From Taenia hydatigena (taxonomy: Eukaryota > Platyhelminthes > Cestoda > Cyclophyllidea > Taeniidae), in the NCBI GenBank assembly GCA_036345935.2, contig JADWOT020000008.1:716652-780651 (forward strand): a stretch of 64,000 bases of DNA, in the 5' to 3' direction. Below are positions 47,222 to 59,375 of the stretch, one piece after another; position 1 is the first letter of the stretch, and each line of letters opens with the position of its first letter. The translations under genes were made by a program, and so were the position numbers. The notes beneath the pieces were generated by a model. That model was not told the DNA's origin and made no database searches. It worked only from the letters and a program-made list of their open reading frames with translations.

Positions 47222-48359
47222 TGGTTTCATTGTTTTCAATGCATTTTTTAGAGTAAGAGGCGGTAGTGCGGTTTGATACTTGTGCTGGACAACAATACTT
47301 TCACTCCCTCTACTCAGTTACCTTCACCAGAAGGATAGTGGGTGATTGTAGAGGAGGAGACGGCGTTAGAAGCCTGTGCATGGAAAGAAACTTAGTTAAA
47401 TTTATTAGATGTGCAAAACTGGCCTCAGACGTTACACTTGTGCCGATTTCCTGCGTACCACCTAGGCTGGCTCAAATTGTGCGGGAGGCAACTTTTTCAA
47501 GCTGCAAGAATACGCGGCCTCAGCTGTCCCAATGAACAACTCTGATGGCCTTTGCTCACAGCAAATTCACGCCACTTAAGTCTCACCAGATTATTTGTGT
47601 CCTTCCAGAGTTCAAAGACACGCGCCGCGGTTCATGCATCAATTAGGATTTTATCGGCTCACAAATCGTTAAGTGAGAGCTCATTTCGATGCCGCCAATG
47701 TATCAGAGCTTGTACTGCTTTCAGACGAAGACGCACCGCGCACAAACACTCACGACTATCCTACGTGAGCCATTGTTGACTGCAATGGAATTGAGAGATT
47801 GGACTATCTGCGTCATTCTATCACCTAAGCGATTCTTCAAACATTTAGGTTAATGCGCCCTGTGCAACGAGAAGCGGTAAGTCCAACTTGTGTCAGAACC
47901 GCAGATCTTCTTAAAAATTAAGATTTTCAGGCAAATTTGTTCGGTTGTGGGAATTAGCTCTTAACATTTTACTGCTTTATCTAGATTTGATAAAACAGAA
48001 GGTGAGAATATATCGGTTTGCATGAAAGTGAACCTCCTCTGCTTGGATCAGGTGACCGTGTGTATGCTTGTGCCCATCCTGCTAAGTTCTCATCTCAGGC
48101 AATCGGGAGGCACTAGCAAAACGATACGTAATTGCGGGCTATTTTTAATTATCGGAGGATGTTAAAGATCTAGTCAGGCGGTCTTCCGCTGCCATAAAAC
48201 TTAATTGAACTTGGTCTTACAGTAATGAATGTCGCACAGCCTATTTTTAAGTCCCATAGGCCAATCCGGGAGGATCAGTGAGGACTACGACACACGCGAA
48301 CGGCTAAGAATCAGCTGCGAGAAAAATGCCTAAAGAAAATTAGGGTCGGAAGGCATTCT

Positions 48360-48680
48360 ATGCTTTTCGACACATTGTGCATCATCCAAATATGCTATAG
48401 CCTATTATTTGATTTGGGTTGGCGAAGCTTGCACTCGCAGAATTATGGCAAATATTGGTCTTGTAAATCTAAAACTTTATTAACACATTGTCCTATACAC
48501 CAACGCGATATGCATAAAATAAAACTTTATAAAATTTTTTTAGATCAAGTGGTAAATTCAAAAATAATTTTAAGCAAGGCACACATTTTGGTGGGCATCT
48601 TAGAAAATCCTAATGTGTTTGCATTACAATATCCCTCGAAAATTTCAACAGTTTATCATAAAGTGCAGAACGCGGTGTAA
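48360..48680 (+). CDS. Possible small secreted protein or exon, AT-rich codons
   Basis: ATG opens a 106-codon frame. The start (MLFDTLCIIQICYSLLFDLG) resembles a signal peptide, followed by a basic polar region (HQRDMHKIKLYKIFLDQ) and ending YHKVQNAV. Third positions are AT-rich, like the exon at 21.8 kb. No homologue is known to me. Splicing to the exon at 48890 fails on reading phase at the sites I tested. Confidence 0.35.
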   Translation: MLFDTLCIIQICYSLLFDLGWRSLHSQNYGKYWSCKSKTLLTHCPIHQRDMHKIKLYKIFLDQVVNSKIILSKAHILVGILENPNVFALQYPSKISTVYHKVQNAV

Positions 48681-48889
48681 ATTAAAATGTTGCATTTTAC
48701 AAAGAGTCAATGCCTTGCCTTTTTTTTAAAATAAAGAACATTTTTAGACAAAGGTTGAGGATGCAAGTGCATTAATTACATGCTTTTGCAATGCTAACCG
48801 TGATCTACTCCAATGCACCTATATAATGCTGCAAAGAGATTTACTTGGCGTCTTTCCATGATCACAAATTTACTTGTTTCTAATCTCAG

Positions 48890-49098
48890 TGCCATCAATT
48901 GCTTCTTCACCACGCGCTAAAGAGTTGTTAAAGAGGGTGCAACGGGAATTTGTCATCTTTAAACACGGGTATCAATTCGATGTTCATCGCACGAAATGTA
49001 AAAGTAATGATGCTTTGAGGTCCATTGTCTGTCGACTTGCGCCATTGTCCAAGGATAAAGTTTACGAGCTCCTTTTGCGACTTCCCTGTCGATGGTGA
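48890..49098 (+). CDS. Possible terminal exon after a strong acceptor
   Basis: CTTGTTTCTAATCTCAG ends at 48889. The frame across this point gives VPSIASSPRAKELLKRVQRE, FVIFKHGYQFDVHRTKC and LSKDKVYELLLRLPCRW, then TGA. Charged and helix-prone, this is among the more protein-like segments of the window. The family is not recognised and the preceding exon was not identified with confidence. Confidence 0.35.
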
Positions 49099-49109
49099 AT
49101 ATCCGAACT

Positions 49110-52100
49110 GGTAGATACGTTACTTAGGTCAATGAGAATAGGTACGATTCTGCTCTGAAAAGAATGCGTCGTCAGTCAGAATGTAGGGAATTCTCATTAC
49201 AGTAAAATGGCATAATTAAGGCGTTCCAGATTGCATAAAGAAATTGTCGCATCTACACTAATTGCTTGATACCAACATTAGCAGAACCCAGCTTACTTTG
49301 TTCAGACTATAGTCTGGGTCACTGGAAATGCGAGGAAAGACATATGGAGCCCAATAAATGGTCCTGTGCAGAAACCATGACTCATGTGCATGTCTTACGG
49401 TGTGTGGGTATAAGTAATCGCACTAACTTCTCAAGAGTCGATGCGATAGTACGTTTTGTGCTTACATCTGCATAGAATGCATTGAAACTTTGGCACCTGA
49501 CAAATCTGCGAACCTTATTGTCAGTAGGAGGAGTTTATTGATGATACCTGACAATCTTGATATGCCGTAGACGCTGATATATTTAGCTTTATGAGTAGAC
49601 GGTTAAAGAATGTATCGTGTGTCTGAATTTGCTGCACTAGTTCTTAATTATGGTCTCTTATTCTTATGCGCACAAGTTATCTTTAAATGCAAAGTAAAAT
49701 GGCATGCAATTTTGAAGAACCGGACTTGAGCTCCACAAGCGAAGTCTGCTTATTCAAGAAGATTTTATTTATTCCGTTTGAAATCCATCTGCTAAATTTT
49801 TCCATTTATTTAACTCCTTGGTTAGTGGCTGGGTTAATATACCTTCTTTAAAAGCCTTTGGATGTATGTAGCCAGTAATTTCCCATATGCTTGGGGCAAA
49901 GTAAAGCCCATTTAAAAAACATCTAAGCCTAAATGAAGCTCAGCAAAGCCTTTCGACAGTTGCTGGTGTGAATAATGACTGAGGTGATGTGAGAGGGAAT
50001 CAGCAGGTGGTTCACGAAATGAAATAGGACGAGCGAAAATTGTCCTTCGCATTGCATGCATAAATACACTCATGTGTAATATGCAAAGTTCATCAAGTCG
50101 TTTCTAGGATTCGAGCCAAAACTGCACAAATGTCTACACTGCTCTGGCATCGTGGTTAGTGGTTGAACAAGTTAGCGATAACAATCAACCTGTAACATGC
50201 TTTTACCGCTGAAGGCGAAAATTAACAGGGGTACGTTGAAAAATACAGCCCAGAGGGTGAAAAGATGAGCAACCACTCTTAGCTTTTAAAAATAGGACAC
50301 AATCTAAATCAGTTTTTAGATTCAAAAGAGAGGTGTATTTCATCGCGGCAGAGGTTGTATTACCATTTATCAAAAGAGCCTGTATCTTACTGCGGATTAG
50401 CTAAGGTGTAGATCAACATAAATATGGCAAAACTGTGACCCACGAAGTGTACCAAGATATTGCAGATTTTTGGTGGGATCAGGTTATTGTAAATATAACA
50501 AAAATAAAGACTAATAGAGGCTAGGAATCGAAATTTGGTTCAAATGGGGTGTGAAGTGTTTTGAGCTAAGGTCGGAAAATAACTCTTTGCCACGCTGCCA
50601 CATTGTCACCTTCTGCGCGGCTGCATTGCTCATAACTGCGCAAAAGCATGTTTAAGGAGAGGCGATTGTCCACGGTCAGTACAGACGAAAATGTGACCAG
50701 TGAGATATGAAAGACATCCAAATACTTGGCCCTAGCAGCAGTTGTTTCTGTTACGTAGGCGAGACTGGAAAAAAGAGCGATGTTACATAGAATCGTATCA
50801 AGATTTTAAAGTTAGGTGTTTTTCATGCATCAAGGATGAACGTAGAACGCTACCAAAGGTGTTCTGAGCACTACTGTAACACTTTACGTCTCATGTTATG
50901 CCCCAGCCTTTAGGACATTATCCATTAGCAATAGGCACTCCCTTCACAGCCTCATACTAATCTCAATTCAGAAGAGATCACTTTAACACTCAAAGAATTT
51001 ATTCGTATACTCATCAAATTGTCAACATCTCTTTTATAACTTACATGTGGTACATGCAATATGTAGCATGTAGTATACATACCATATGTAGTATTCCAAG
51101 TTGGAAGCGGATTCTTTCAACTCACCTATACTCCACTCGCCACTGTCATCACATTGACCGATGGGCATGGCTTGACAGGCACCTTTTCCAGCTGCTCTTC
51201 CCATTATACTCACCTACTTCTATTCAAAATGCTTCTAAAGCCATCCGTTTTCCAAAAGATTGAACGAACTCTTATTCGTGTCTTCTCTTCACTATTGCTT
51301 GTAACTTTTAATGAGCAGCTGTGAACTTTTGTACTTTGCCAGATTTTGCCGGAAACGTGATGCTGGATTCGGGATGGCCAATGCGTAAAACTTGCTAAAT
51401 AAATTTAGTAAGGGCAGTTTAATGAATAACTATCGTTTTGGTTGCATTACGCATCTGTTGAAAGGTGTCGCGGTTTATGAGTCCGTCGGCAAGTAGCTAA
51501 GTAATATTCTTTGGAAAGTACATAGAACAGACACGATAGCTACGAATACATAACTATTACGTGGATGCTTCATCATTCTGCAAGGCTGCTGTAACAGCCA
51601 CCACGGAATCGCTCACACTATATTATCTGCTGATCATTGCTAACTTCATGAAATTGGGAGACACAAGATTCAAATGAGGTCAAGTGTCCCGCCAACAGTC
51701 TGTAGAGCTTTGGTGGCTTCCAGTGCTCCTCATGGACTACTTTGTTGGCGAAATAACAACTATGTTGCACTAAATTTTATAAGTTGAGATATATTAGCAA
51801 ATTTTTTAGTCTGCAGAAGATCAATTACCGAGGAATCGACGGGGTGCTTTGGGGAAGCTGCGCCTATGCCTGCTGGTATGATGGCTACATACCTCTGCAT
51901 TTCGTTATTATATGGAAATGGGTCTTGTCTTTTCCTGAATAAATGGTTGATTGGGCAAGTTTTTCTTCAGTCAGAAGCACAGGAATTCAGCAGTTTGGGG
52001 CACTTACGTGCATTATCATTGGTATTCTGACCTTTCAATCTTGGGCATCAAAATGTTATGAAAATTTTAGCAAGGAAGGAGACTCATGATCTAAACCTTA

Positions 52101-52200
52101 CCGTTTAGCGATTTCCACTCATAAAAGACTAATCCCAGTTAAGAGCCATTCGAGCCAGACGTTTATCTACCTACTGCTTCACTAACTGCTCTAAACATCA
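49110..52200. other. Long stretch without a recognised gene
   Basis: A reversed B-box-like GGATTCGAGCC at 50107-50117, with a possible minus-strand A region to its right, hints at another tRNA-like remnant. Around 51043-51100 is an irregular array of TACATG, ATGTAGTAT and TATACATAC words. No gene is supported. Confidence 0.3.
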
Positions 52201-53545
52201 CACATTCAGTGGGTTAGAACGCATGGGTGCCATTGCATGTGGGATTTAAATTGAATTGGCGAACTTCTATTGTAGAACGGACAATTTTATTATATAGAGC
52301 CTGGCAATGGGTTGAAACATCCTGCTTTCTAGATCAAAATATTATCCAACTACGCTGCGCCGGTTTCCTAGACTACTATTATCAGAATGTCTCCTTCCTC
52401 ACCTATCACCTACCTGAGTGCGCTCATCTCACCAAGCCCTTGTAAATGTCTCCAGGTGCTTGGTAAAACTAAAACTTCGCAACAGTAACTTCAGACACAA
52501 CTTTACATACTGCTGCTAAATGCCAAAATGACTGATTTTTACTCCCAGATGCACTCAGTGTGAAGGAGGATGAGAGAGATACTGCGTCGCTTGGTGCCCT
52601 GATAGCAAAAATGGTATCCAAGTCTGTCTTTCTGCTGTTGGGATCACGCACTATCTCAGTAACAGGTGTCTTTGTCATCAAATTATTCAGTCGAATGGTA
52701 TCTCCGCCTCATCTGTACTTGCATTGTGACTCACTCAGATAGAGAGAGCGCTGGACTTGCTGATTTCAACATAACCAAAGTGTGAATTCCTACTTCCAAC
52801 CATGCTCTGTGATAATAAGTAGACACAAATTAATGCGACAGACTTTCTACCTACCACTACAGAAGCAGCAAATATATTTGGGTGAATTTGGGATAATTAT
52901 TGTCGAGTCACTCTGGCACCCATTAAAATGATTTATGCTCTAATCATCCCGGCATCAATTTTATCTACTGACGGTAGCAATTTACTGTTGTTGATGCTGA
53001 TTTCAGTCCTAACAAAATGCGGCGATGAGAATAATACAGGCACAATCAGTCCTTATTGGACCTATTTAGTCTGTTTTCAACCAAATAGTTTTGAAAAAAT
53101 TATTTTCTTCCTACCTTGCGCTTATATGCTTAAATATCACATCTTATCGTGCACAAAACTGGACAGGCAGCTGTAGTGAGACTGACCAAAATTACGTCAA
53201 AGACCTCCCGCATAAGTACATTTAGAGAATGGGCCCCTGGAGCATTGTAGCAATAAGTATTCAATCATTGACCTCTTTGTTTAGAACGCCGTAAAATTGG
53301 TGCGTCCCTTACATATCCTGATCTTTGCATAATCCTACATGAGTGCCGCGTAATTTTCATTAGAGCAAAGGGTATTTTTGGATTACCACAGCCAGAAAAA
53401 TACGAAGGATTAGGTGTGGTGCAGTTACGCACCCAAATTGTCTAGTCTTTTAAGCGAGTGCACTAAAATCGTTTGGAAGCGCAAAGGATACACTCGTATT
53501 TAACAATAACTAGCCTTATTTAGTAAAGTTAACTCTAGGACTTAC

Positions 53546-53812
53546 AGTATATCCGCAACCAACATGAAGCATACATTGCGCAGCGAATAGGATATCTACT
53601 GGTTCTCTCCTATTTTGTGCCACAGCACGTAGGTACGAATTTATAAACGAATCTCTTCCCTTACCGTGCATCATGTAAGTGTTCCCAATGCTGACTTTGA
53701 GTAAAAGGAATGGTCTCTCAAACCATTCTTCAAAACTTTTATTGGAAGAACCAAATAGCGTCTGCCAGGATCTGTGCCATTGAAGTTGACTTTTGGGCCT
53801 TTCAAATGCCAT
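53546..53812 (-). CDS. Candidate first coding exon ending at a perfect GTAAGT donor
   Basis: ATG at 53812 begins MAFERPKSQLQWHRSWQTLF, then SFEEWFERPFLLLKVSIGN, GRDSFINSYLRAVAQNRREP and DILFAAQCMLHVGCGYT. The frame meets GTAAGT at 53545. Composition is balanced and aromatic-rich, with no low complexity. The frame continues only a few codons past the donor before a stop, as expected for an exon. I do not recognise the protein family and did not find exon 2. Confidence 0.45.
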
Positions 53813-54199
53813 TTTAACATATTAGAATTCCTCTCCCATCTTTCTAGCATTCATTAGGAATGGCGCAATCGCATTCCAGCATTTACATTTACATTTTGAT
53901 TTTAATATCTACAGCTAATTTGCTGGACCAAAATTAATGATTAGCTTATGTTGCATCACCACGTCAACATTTTCTAAACCGGCACAAATGGCATGCATAT
54001 TAACAAAGTGACTTGGATGAAACGCACAATGAAAGCTAATCTTCGTGATGAGAGTTAGTTGATATGATCCTCACCACTGCAAAGCATCGGTAGGCCAGTT
54101 GATTATAAAACGTGTCATGAAAGTAACGTTGATACAGTGAAGTCGTCATAAAGTACTGTGGCTTGTAAAGCAAAATTTTATTTTTTTAAAATCTACCAG

Positions 54200-54357
54200 C
54201 CCGTACTGTTATGGAAGGAGAGACATGGAAAGCAAGGAGTAAAATGTGGGACCATCGACACCTCAATGACATGGGACAACCTTACCACTCAGAACAGTGA
54301 GCAGGATCAAAGCTTTTCTTTTTATCAGAATCAATGCATTGACCTAGCGCACGCAAG
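54200..54357 (+). CDS. Candidate internal exon with acceptor and donor
   Basis: TTTTTTTAAAATCTACCAG ends at 54199, and the frame gives PVLLWKERHGKQGVKCGTID, then TSMTWDNLTTQNSEQDQSF and CIDLAHA, ending at CAAG followed by GTATAA. Both splice sites are plausible and 158 bases is a normal exon size. It lies on the opposite strand to the 53.5-kb exon. The family is unknown. Confidence 0.35.
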
Positions 54358-54399
54358 GTATAACTCTCCACATACACCTCACTTGAGATAATGGCCTTT

Positions 54400-57300
54400 T
54401 TTACTGCTGCATAATAGGTCCCAACAAGTATTCATGCTAACATTACATAGCAAATTCAAGATCTAAAATATGCATCCATAAAACGAGGAAGAAAAGTACT
54501 CGCTTGGTGCTGGCCGTGCGACACCTCAAACACATTGCACGAGGCCAAAGGATGCTTGATGCTGCACTACGATGTACAAATGTAGTAGAGGCTGGAAGGC
54601 TGCAGCGTTGTAAGCGATGAAGATAGTCAGTTTAGATCAGTCTCTGTTCGCACTTATCGATAGTGTGGCCTGAAAACTGAATGTGACTTTCTGGCGAATA
54701 GTCCATCAGCATGACCAAGTCTTTAACATGCTAGACTGTAGCGTCTCTTAGCTGTATCATTTTAATCAGTTGCCACATTAATAAGATATAATGTAATCGT
54801 GACGCAACTACCCACGCTTGGTCAGCCAAAGGCCAAGTTTGACGTGTGAATCCGTAATGCGTTCACGGCGTGTCTGCTGTACAGCTGACTCCCACGTCAT
54901 GTGCAACACACCGCACGGCTTAAATCAATTACACCAATACGAGACACAGAACATCTGCCTTGGCCTAAAAATGTGCCTACTATTTAGAAATGGTAAACAT
55001 GTATAAAGGCGTACAGTTAGGGGACGACATTTAATAGCGAGTACACCATCCTGATCGTTCTGCACAGTTCGCACACCTAACATCGCACATGCGACGTTGT
55101 CTCGGGTTGTGCACAATCCTTGGGGATAATCATTCACGCATAGGTCCAGTTTATCCCACACCACTCCATTTGCCTATGTCAAACAAGCAAACGCCACGAT
55201 TCGCCGCATGATTATTAGCCACTTCTCTAGCATTAACGAAAGAAGAGGCCTCATGGGCAGCAAAGGTGAGCAAAAGAGAACCAATGGGTCTCATGTCAAA
55301 CTACTGCAAAAATGTTAGCAGACAAGTTGCGGTGCGACATCGTGACGCTGGTAGTGGTCTCATTATTTAGTTCTGTGTGCCATTAACAAGGAATCTGCTA
55401 GGTGAGAAGACAACTAAACTTAGGATTTAGCTTGCTTCGTTTCCTCTTTAGTTCGTGTCTATTTTTTTTTCTGCTGGGCACGCGCAAACCAGGCCTGGTG
55501 GACGACGGCTACTCGACCCCTCATTGTGATGTCCTAATGGATGGATGCTGGTCCCAACAATGACCTACGATTATTGGCACCCACTTCATAGCTCTTGGCA
55601 TCGTACAACCCAACGCAGCTTCTGCCATCTGCCATGTGCTAGAAAGAGAAGAGCAGAGACCTGAGTGCAAGCATCTCAAATTCGCTGCGTCAGGGGAGAG
55701 ATTACGGTAGCCTCAAATATCTGGTGTATCATGCCTGTCACGTATTCGAGAGTCAAGAGGTTGCGACTGTAATTTATCAACTTGTTTTATAACCAAACAC
55801 GTGCACCGCCCATTATCAGGTCATCACCAAGAAGACCGTCGCTTTGATTGGCATCTCAGTAGTCTATTTGGTATTCTCCCATTTCAACATGAATCTTACT
55901 TGTGCTGTCACGCTGATACCCAATAAGAGCGAAATGGACCAGCCATTTCCAGTCACAATACAATATTTGGGCTCTTGGTTTTACTCAAAGTAAATTAGCA
56001 TAATTCTGTCATATAAGCCTTTTCCTACACATCGCTCTGCTCATTCGCATGTTTGCCTGATTCCATTTCCGCACTCATCTGCATCTGTCCACGATTCCGC
56101 CTCCTCAACTGTCTACATGCACAATTCGGCAAGATAATTTCAATAGTGATTATGAAGATGTCGTTGCACTGAACCATCAACGCAAAATCAGTCAGCATCG
56201 TAAACATCCACCCACACATCTTGCACGCTAATCTACCGACCTTCAGCTATCCTGGCAACTCGGGTCTCAATACCTCATTTTTCCACCAATCGAAAATTGC
56301 GTCTGCATCAATTCATCTCATTTACACTTGTCACACTCTGCTCAACATTACCATAGTCACATGCTTCACTGCCGTGCGACACTGCATCCGTTGCTCTAAC
56401 ATTGAAGCAAACACTCATGTGCTGAGGCTTTACTTCCTTCTTCTCCTACGTTCTGCAAACTTTCCCCTCGGCAACAAATTGGCAGTCTCTCCTGAGATTC
56501 TTGTAATACTTTGGCCATTTTCAACAGTTTGACTTCAATATTTATGCATAGACAATTCAACGCCCATGACAATGCGGCAAGTGACTATGAATTTGCTGGG
56601 CAGAGTTTTACCTATGGACTGGAAAAACAAAGTTTAGAGCAACAGAGTAAAGTGAGAACTTCTACTTAACACAAAACAAATGGCATCCTATGCAAATGAG
56701 AGGTCATCTGAGGAGCAACTCACAAGAAGTTCCTAAAACAATCATTTGTAATATCGACTCACGTAATCACTACGTATTCTGACTGAAATACACCAGATCA
56801 CCTTGGTACGAATGAGTAGTAAAGTTGTTTCGTTGCAAATCGACCACACCTACCCAACTGCATATACGTCAACGCAGCCAATGTGCCGCAGTATATGCTA
56901 TCATCACACCGACTGCAATCTTAAGCCGATTGAGAGGCGATGGCATTCTTTCGATAACGGCGCAGCTGCCAGTGGATTCACCTCATGTTCTTTCTCTTGA
57001 GATTCTTTTACAGTTGCCCACCCTCTTTAATGAAGTAGACTCGCTGACCCACTCACAGACACTCATTCCACTACGCAAATAGATACGAATGAATACTTCG
57101 CATGTCATTGTCGCCCATTCGCCAACCACTTACTCCTGAAAAGCAATTATGTTCTGATTGAGGTGCAGAATATCCAAACAACATCCCGGCATGTGTCGAC
57201 ACCTCTCTCATCAGATCGGGTATGGGTGTGACCGCTTGTAGACAGACTTGGTTGGACTTGCGACTCTTGCATTACGATTGAAGGTGAATTGAGTGCAAAA

Positions 57301-57940
57301 TAAGTAGTGCTGCAATGTGTAGCCAGTCTACAAATTGGCGAGACCGTAGTCTGCATTGCTTAACATCGACTCCGCTCCATTAATAGCTGACTGCAAAAGC
57401 GCATAAAATTAACAAACATTGATGGCTCATATCAGTGCACGACATTCAGGCCATACGCAAGGCGTCGTCAGACAGGTAAAGTGATCACATAAACACCGTA
57501 ACATCCTGGCACTTGGCAGCTGCAGAGAGTAGCATTCCATAAACTCAATCAGTGAGCCGCGCTGAGCTCATTTTTGACCTAAAGGTGGTATGCAGATCGT
57601 GCTCCAATTCCATCAAAGCATCATCTCATTATACCACTACAATCACACATTTCAACTCTGCAGTCAAATTCATCACTGATGAAAGAAGCCCGCACACATA
57701 ACATTGTTCCACATGGAAGCGTGAGTTCTTCATGACGGAGCCTACAACTCTCACCACAGGGCAGAAAAACAGCATCCTAAGAGAAGGAATACCTTTTGCT
57801 TATCTTAGCGCCACAGCAAAGTACATTATAGAGTCTTGAATTCTCCTCTAAATCGCAGTTTGTAACTATAGCTATCTCGGGCGTGCCATGTTCGCCAAAT
57901 AATTGACACAGTTTTCAGAGGAGAGCCATCAATGAAACCG
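54400..57940. other. Long stretch without a recognised gene
   Basis: The plus strand around 56030-56470 is pyrimidine-biased, which explains the open frame at 56221-56532. At 55455-55490 a T run followed by CTGCTGGGCACG weakly resembles the far 3' side of repeat copy B. Nothing firm is seen. Confidence 0.3.
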
Positions 57941-57951
57941 ATTTTCTGCAC

Positions 57952-58188
57952 ATGCCGCATGAAGAGGTCATTCTACTCTTCCTCTTGCTTCGCATTGCCT
58001 ACATTTACGATCCGAACTGCATGTGTTGGAGAATAGGCCCTCACTATGGCTTGCAGCTCGGTTGCATTATAAATACCTTTGCTTGGAAAGTAGGAAAGCT
58101 CAAGTGCGTAGGGAATGCAATTGATTTCAAATGCTCTGTTCTTCGTCTGCGAAGGATTCTCTCATTTACTGTTATCACTTTCCAATAA
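57952..58188 (+). CDS. Possible small cysteine-containing protein
   Basis: ATG opens a 78-codon frame. A hydrophobic start (VILLFLLLRIAYIY) is followed by DPNCMCWRIGPHYGLQLGC and KLKCVGNAIDFKCSV, with five cysteines. This could be a secreted peptide with a signal sequence. An overlapping frame (58115-58390) is also open, so certainty is low. Confidence 0.2.
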   Translation: MPHEEVILLFLLLRIAYIYDPNCMCWRIGPHYGLQLGCIINTFAWKVGKLKCVGNAIDFKCSVLRLRRILSFTVITFQ

Positions 58189-58390
58189 ATCAAATTCTGA
58201 AGAAAACCAAAGACTTCTAAAAGAGTGTCGGGACGAAACGTGTGAACGTATGCCATCGTACGATGTGTGGACTAAGCTATGCCCAGAGGTATATTGTCAC
58301 TCATACGCCATGGATGCGTACATTGCTGAGGGTCCACTCGGTTCGCCAGGATTAGGAAAAATATGGAAAACAGTTGTCGATTCCATATGA
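58180..58390 (+). CDS. Possible terminal exon, cysteine-rich
   Basis: The frame reads SNSEENQRLLKECRDETCER, MPSYDVWTKLCPEVYCHSYA and GSPGLGKIWKTVVDSI, then a stop. The composition is clearly protein-like, with cysteines paired at short intervals. No known domain is recognised. A pyrimidine-containing stretch before 58200 could serve as acceptor. Confidence 0.3.
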
Positions 58391-59375
58391 ACCGCAGGGT
58401 GCTCGAACAGACGAGAATTGGGGATTAAAATGCACTTGGTAAAAGTGCTGCTCAAGTGCTTTGTGAATGCTTGCGGAGCACGGAGCCCGCGACCCTAATA
58501 GATTAGTGTTGTGCAGACATGTGTGTTAATTTTCCTAGCTGATGCATTAATGTGGCCTCCCCATGATGAAAATACGCTTCCGACTTGGGACTACCTTGCA
58601 AACACTGACAATGTAAACGGCGTTGAGGTAACTTAATAACAGTCCAACTCATTCTCAATAAAGACCCCTAGTCTTATTAGTATGCGGTTTCACCTAAAAA
58701 AAGCTACTCATTTACCAACTGGTGATGAATTTTTCAAAGCCTAGTAAATAACAATTGGATGTCATGCCTGGGTATTCATTATGTACTTAAACTGAACAGA
58801 CAGCGTGTTTATGGAGCCAGAGAGGTTCGGCTTGTTTCGAAGACCATCTCACAATTTCTGATCAACGCTTTTAAGTTCTCGTTGCTTAATTGAAATTTGG
58901 ATTCATGAGAAAATACAAATCTTCTTCGTCATTTAGAGGCGAGAGTAAATCAATGCTCAGAGTGTCATTTAAATTCTGTTCTCGGGGACCACATTTTCAT
59001 TTGCAGATGACATCACACCTTTTCACAAATGAAACAGGTGTCATTTCCTTCCGAGATGATGAGCCGGGACAGTAAGAGCAGATTTTACCAGATCGTCATT
59101 GAGCCTGCCTGGTGTCTGCAGCTACCGATGGGATGTATCATTGTGGAGGACATCCACCCTGATTTTATGCTAAGTTGATAAGTACCTATCGGTGGCAAAG
59201 CCTTTTTCTCGAGGTGCATCTGCATATGCAAGCTGCCTTCCATTAAATCCGTTTTGCTATTGCTATTTAACGAGTTGGATTCTAGACAACATGCAAAAAA
59301 GCATCTCTTCTTGTCGCTTTATTTTAATAACCGTTTCGTCATCTCTATTTAAGAAAATTGATGGCGTTTAACATT

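Noticed and set aside
58995..59025. FADDIT, resembling the reverse-transcriptase catalytic motif
   Set aside because: The frame around it is closed by stops within about 20 codons on either side and no other reverse-transcriptase motif is nearby.
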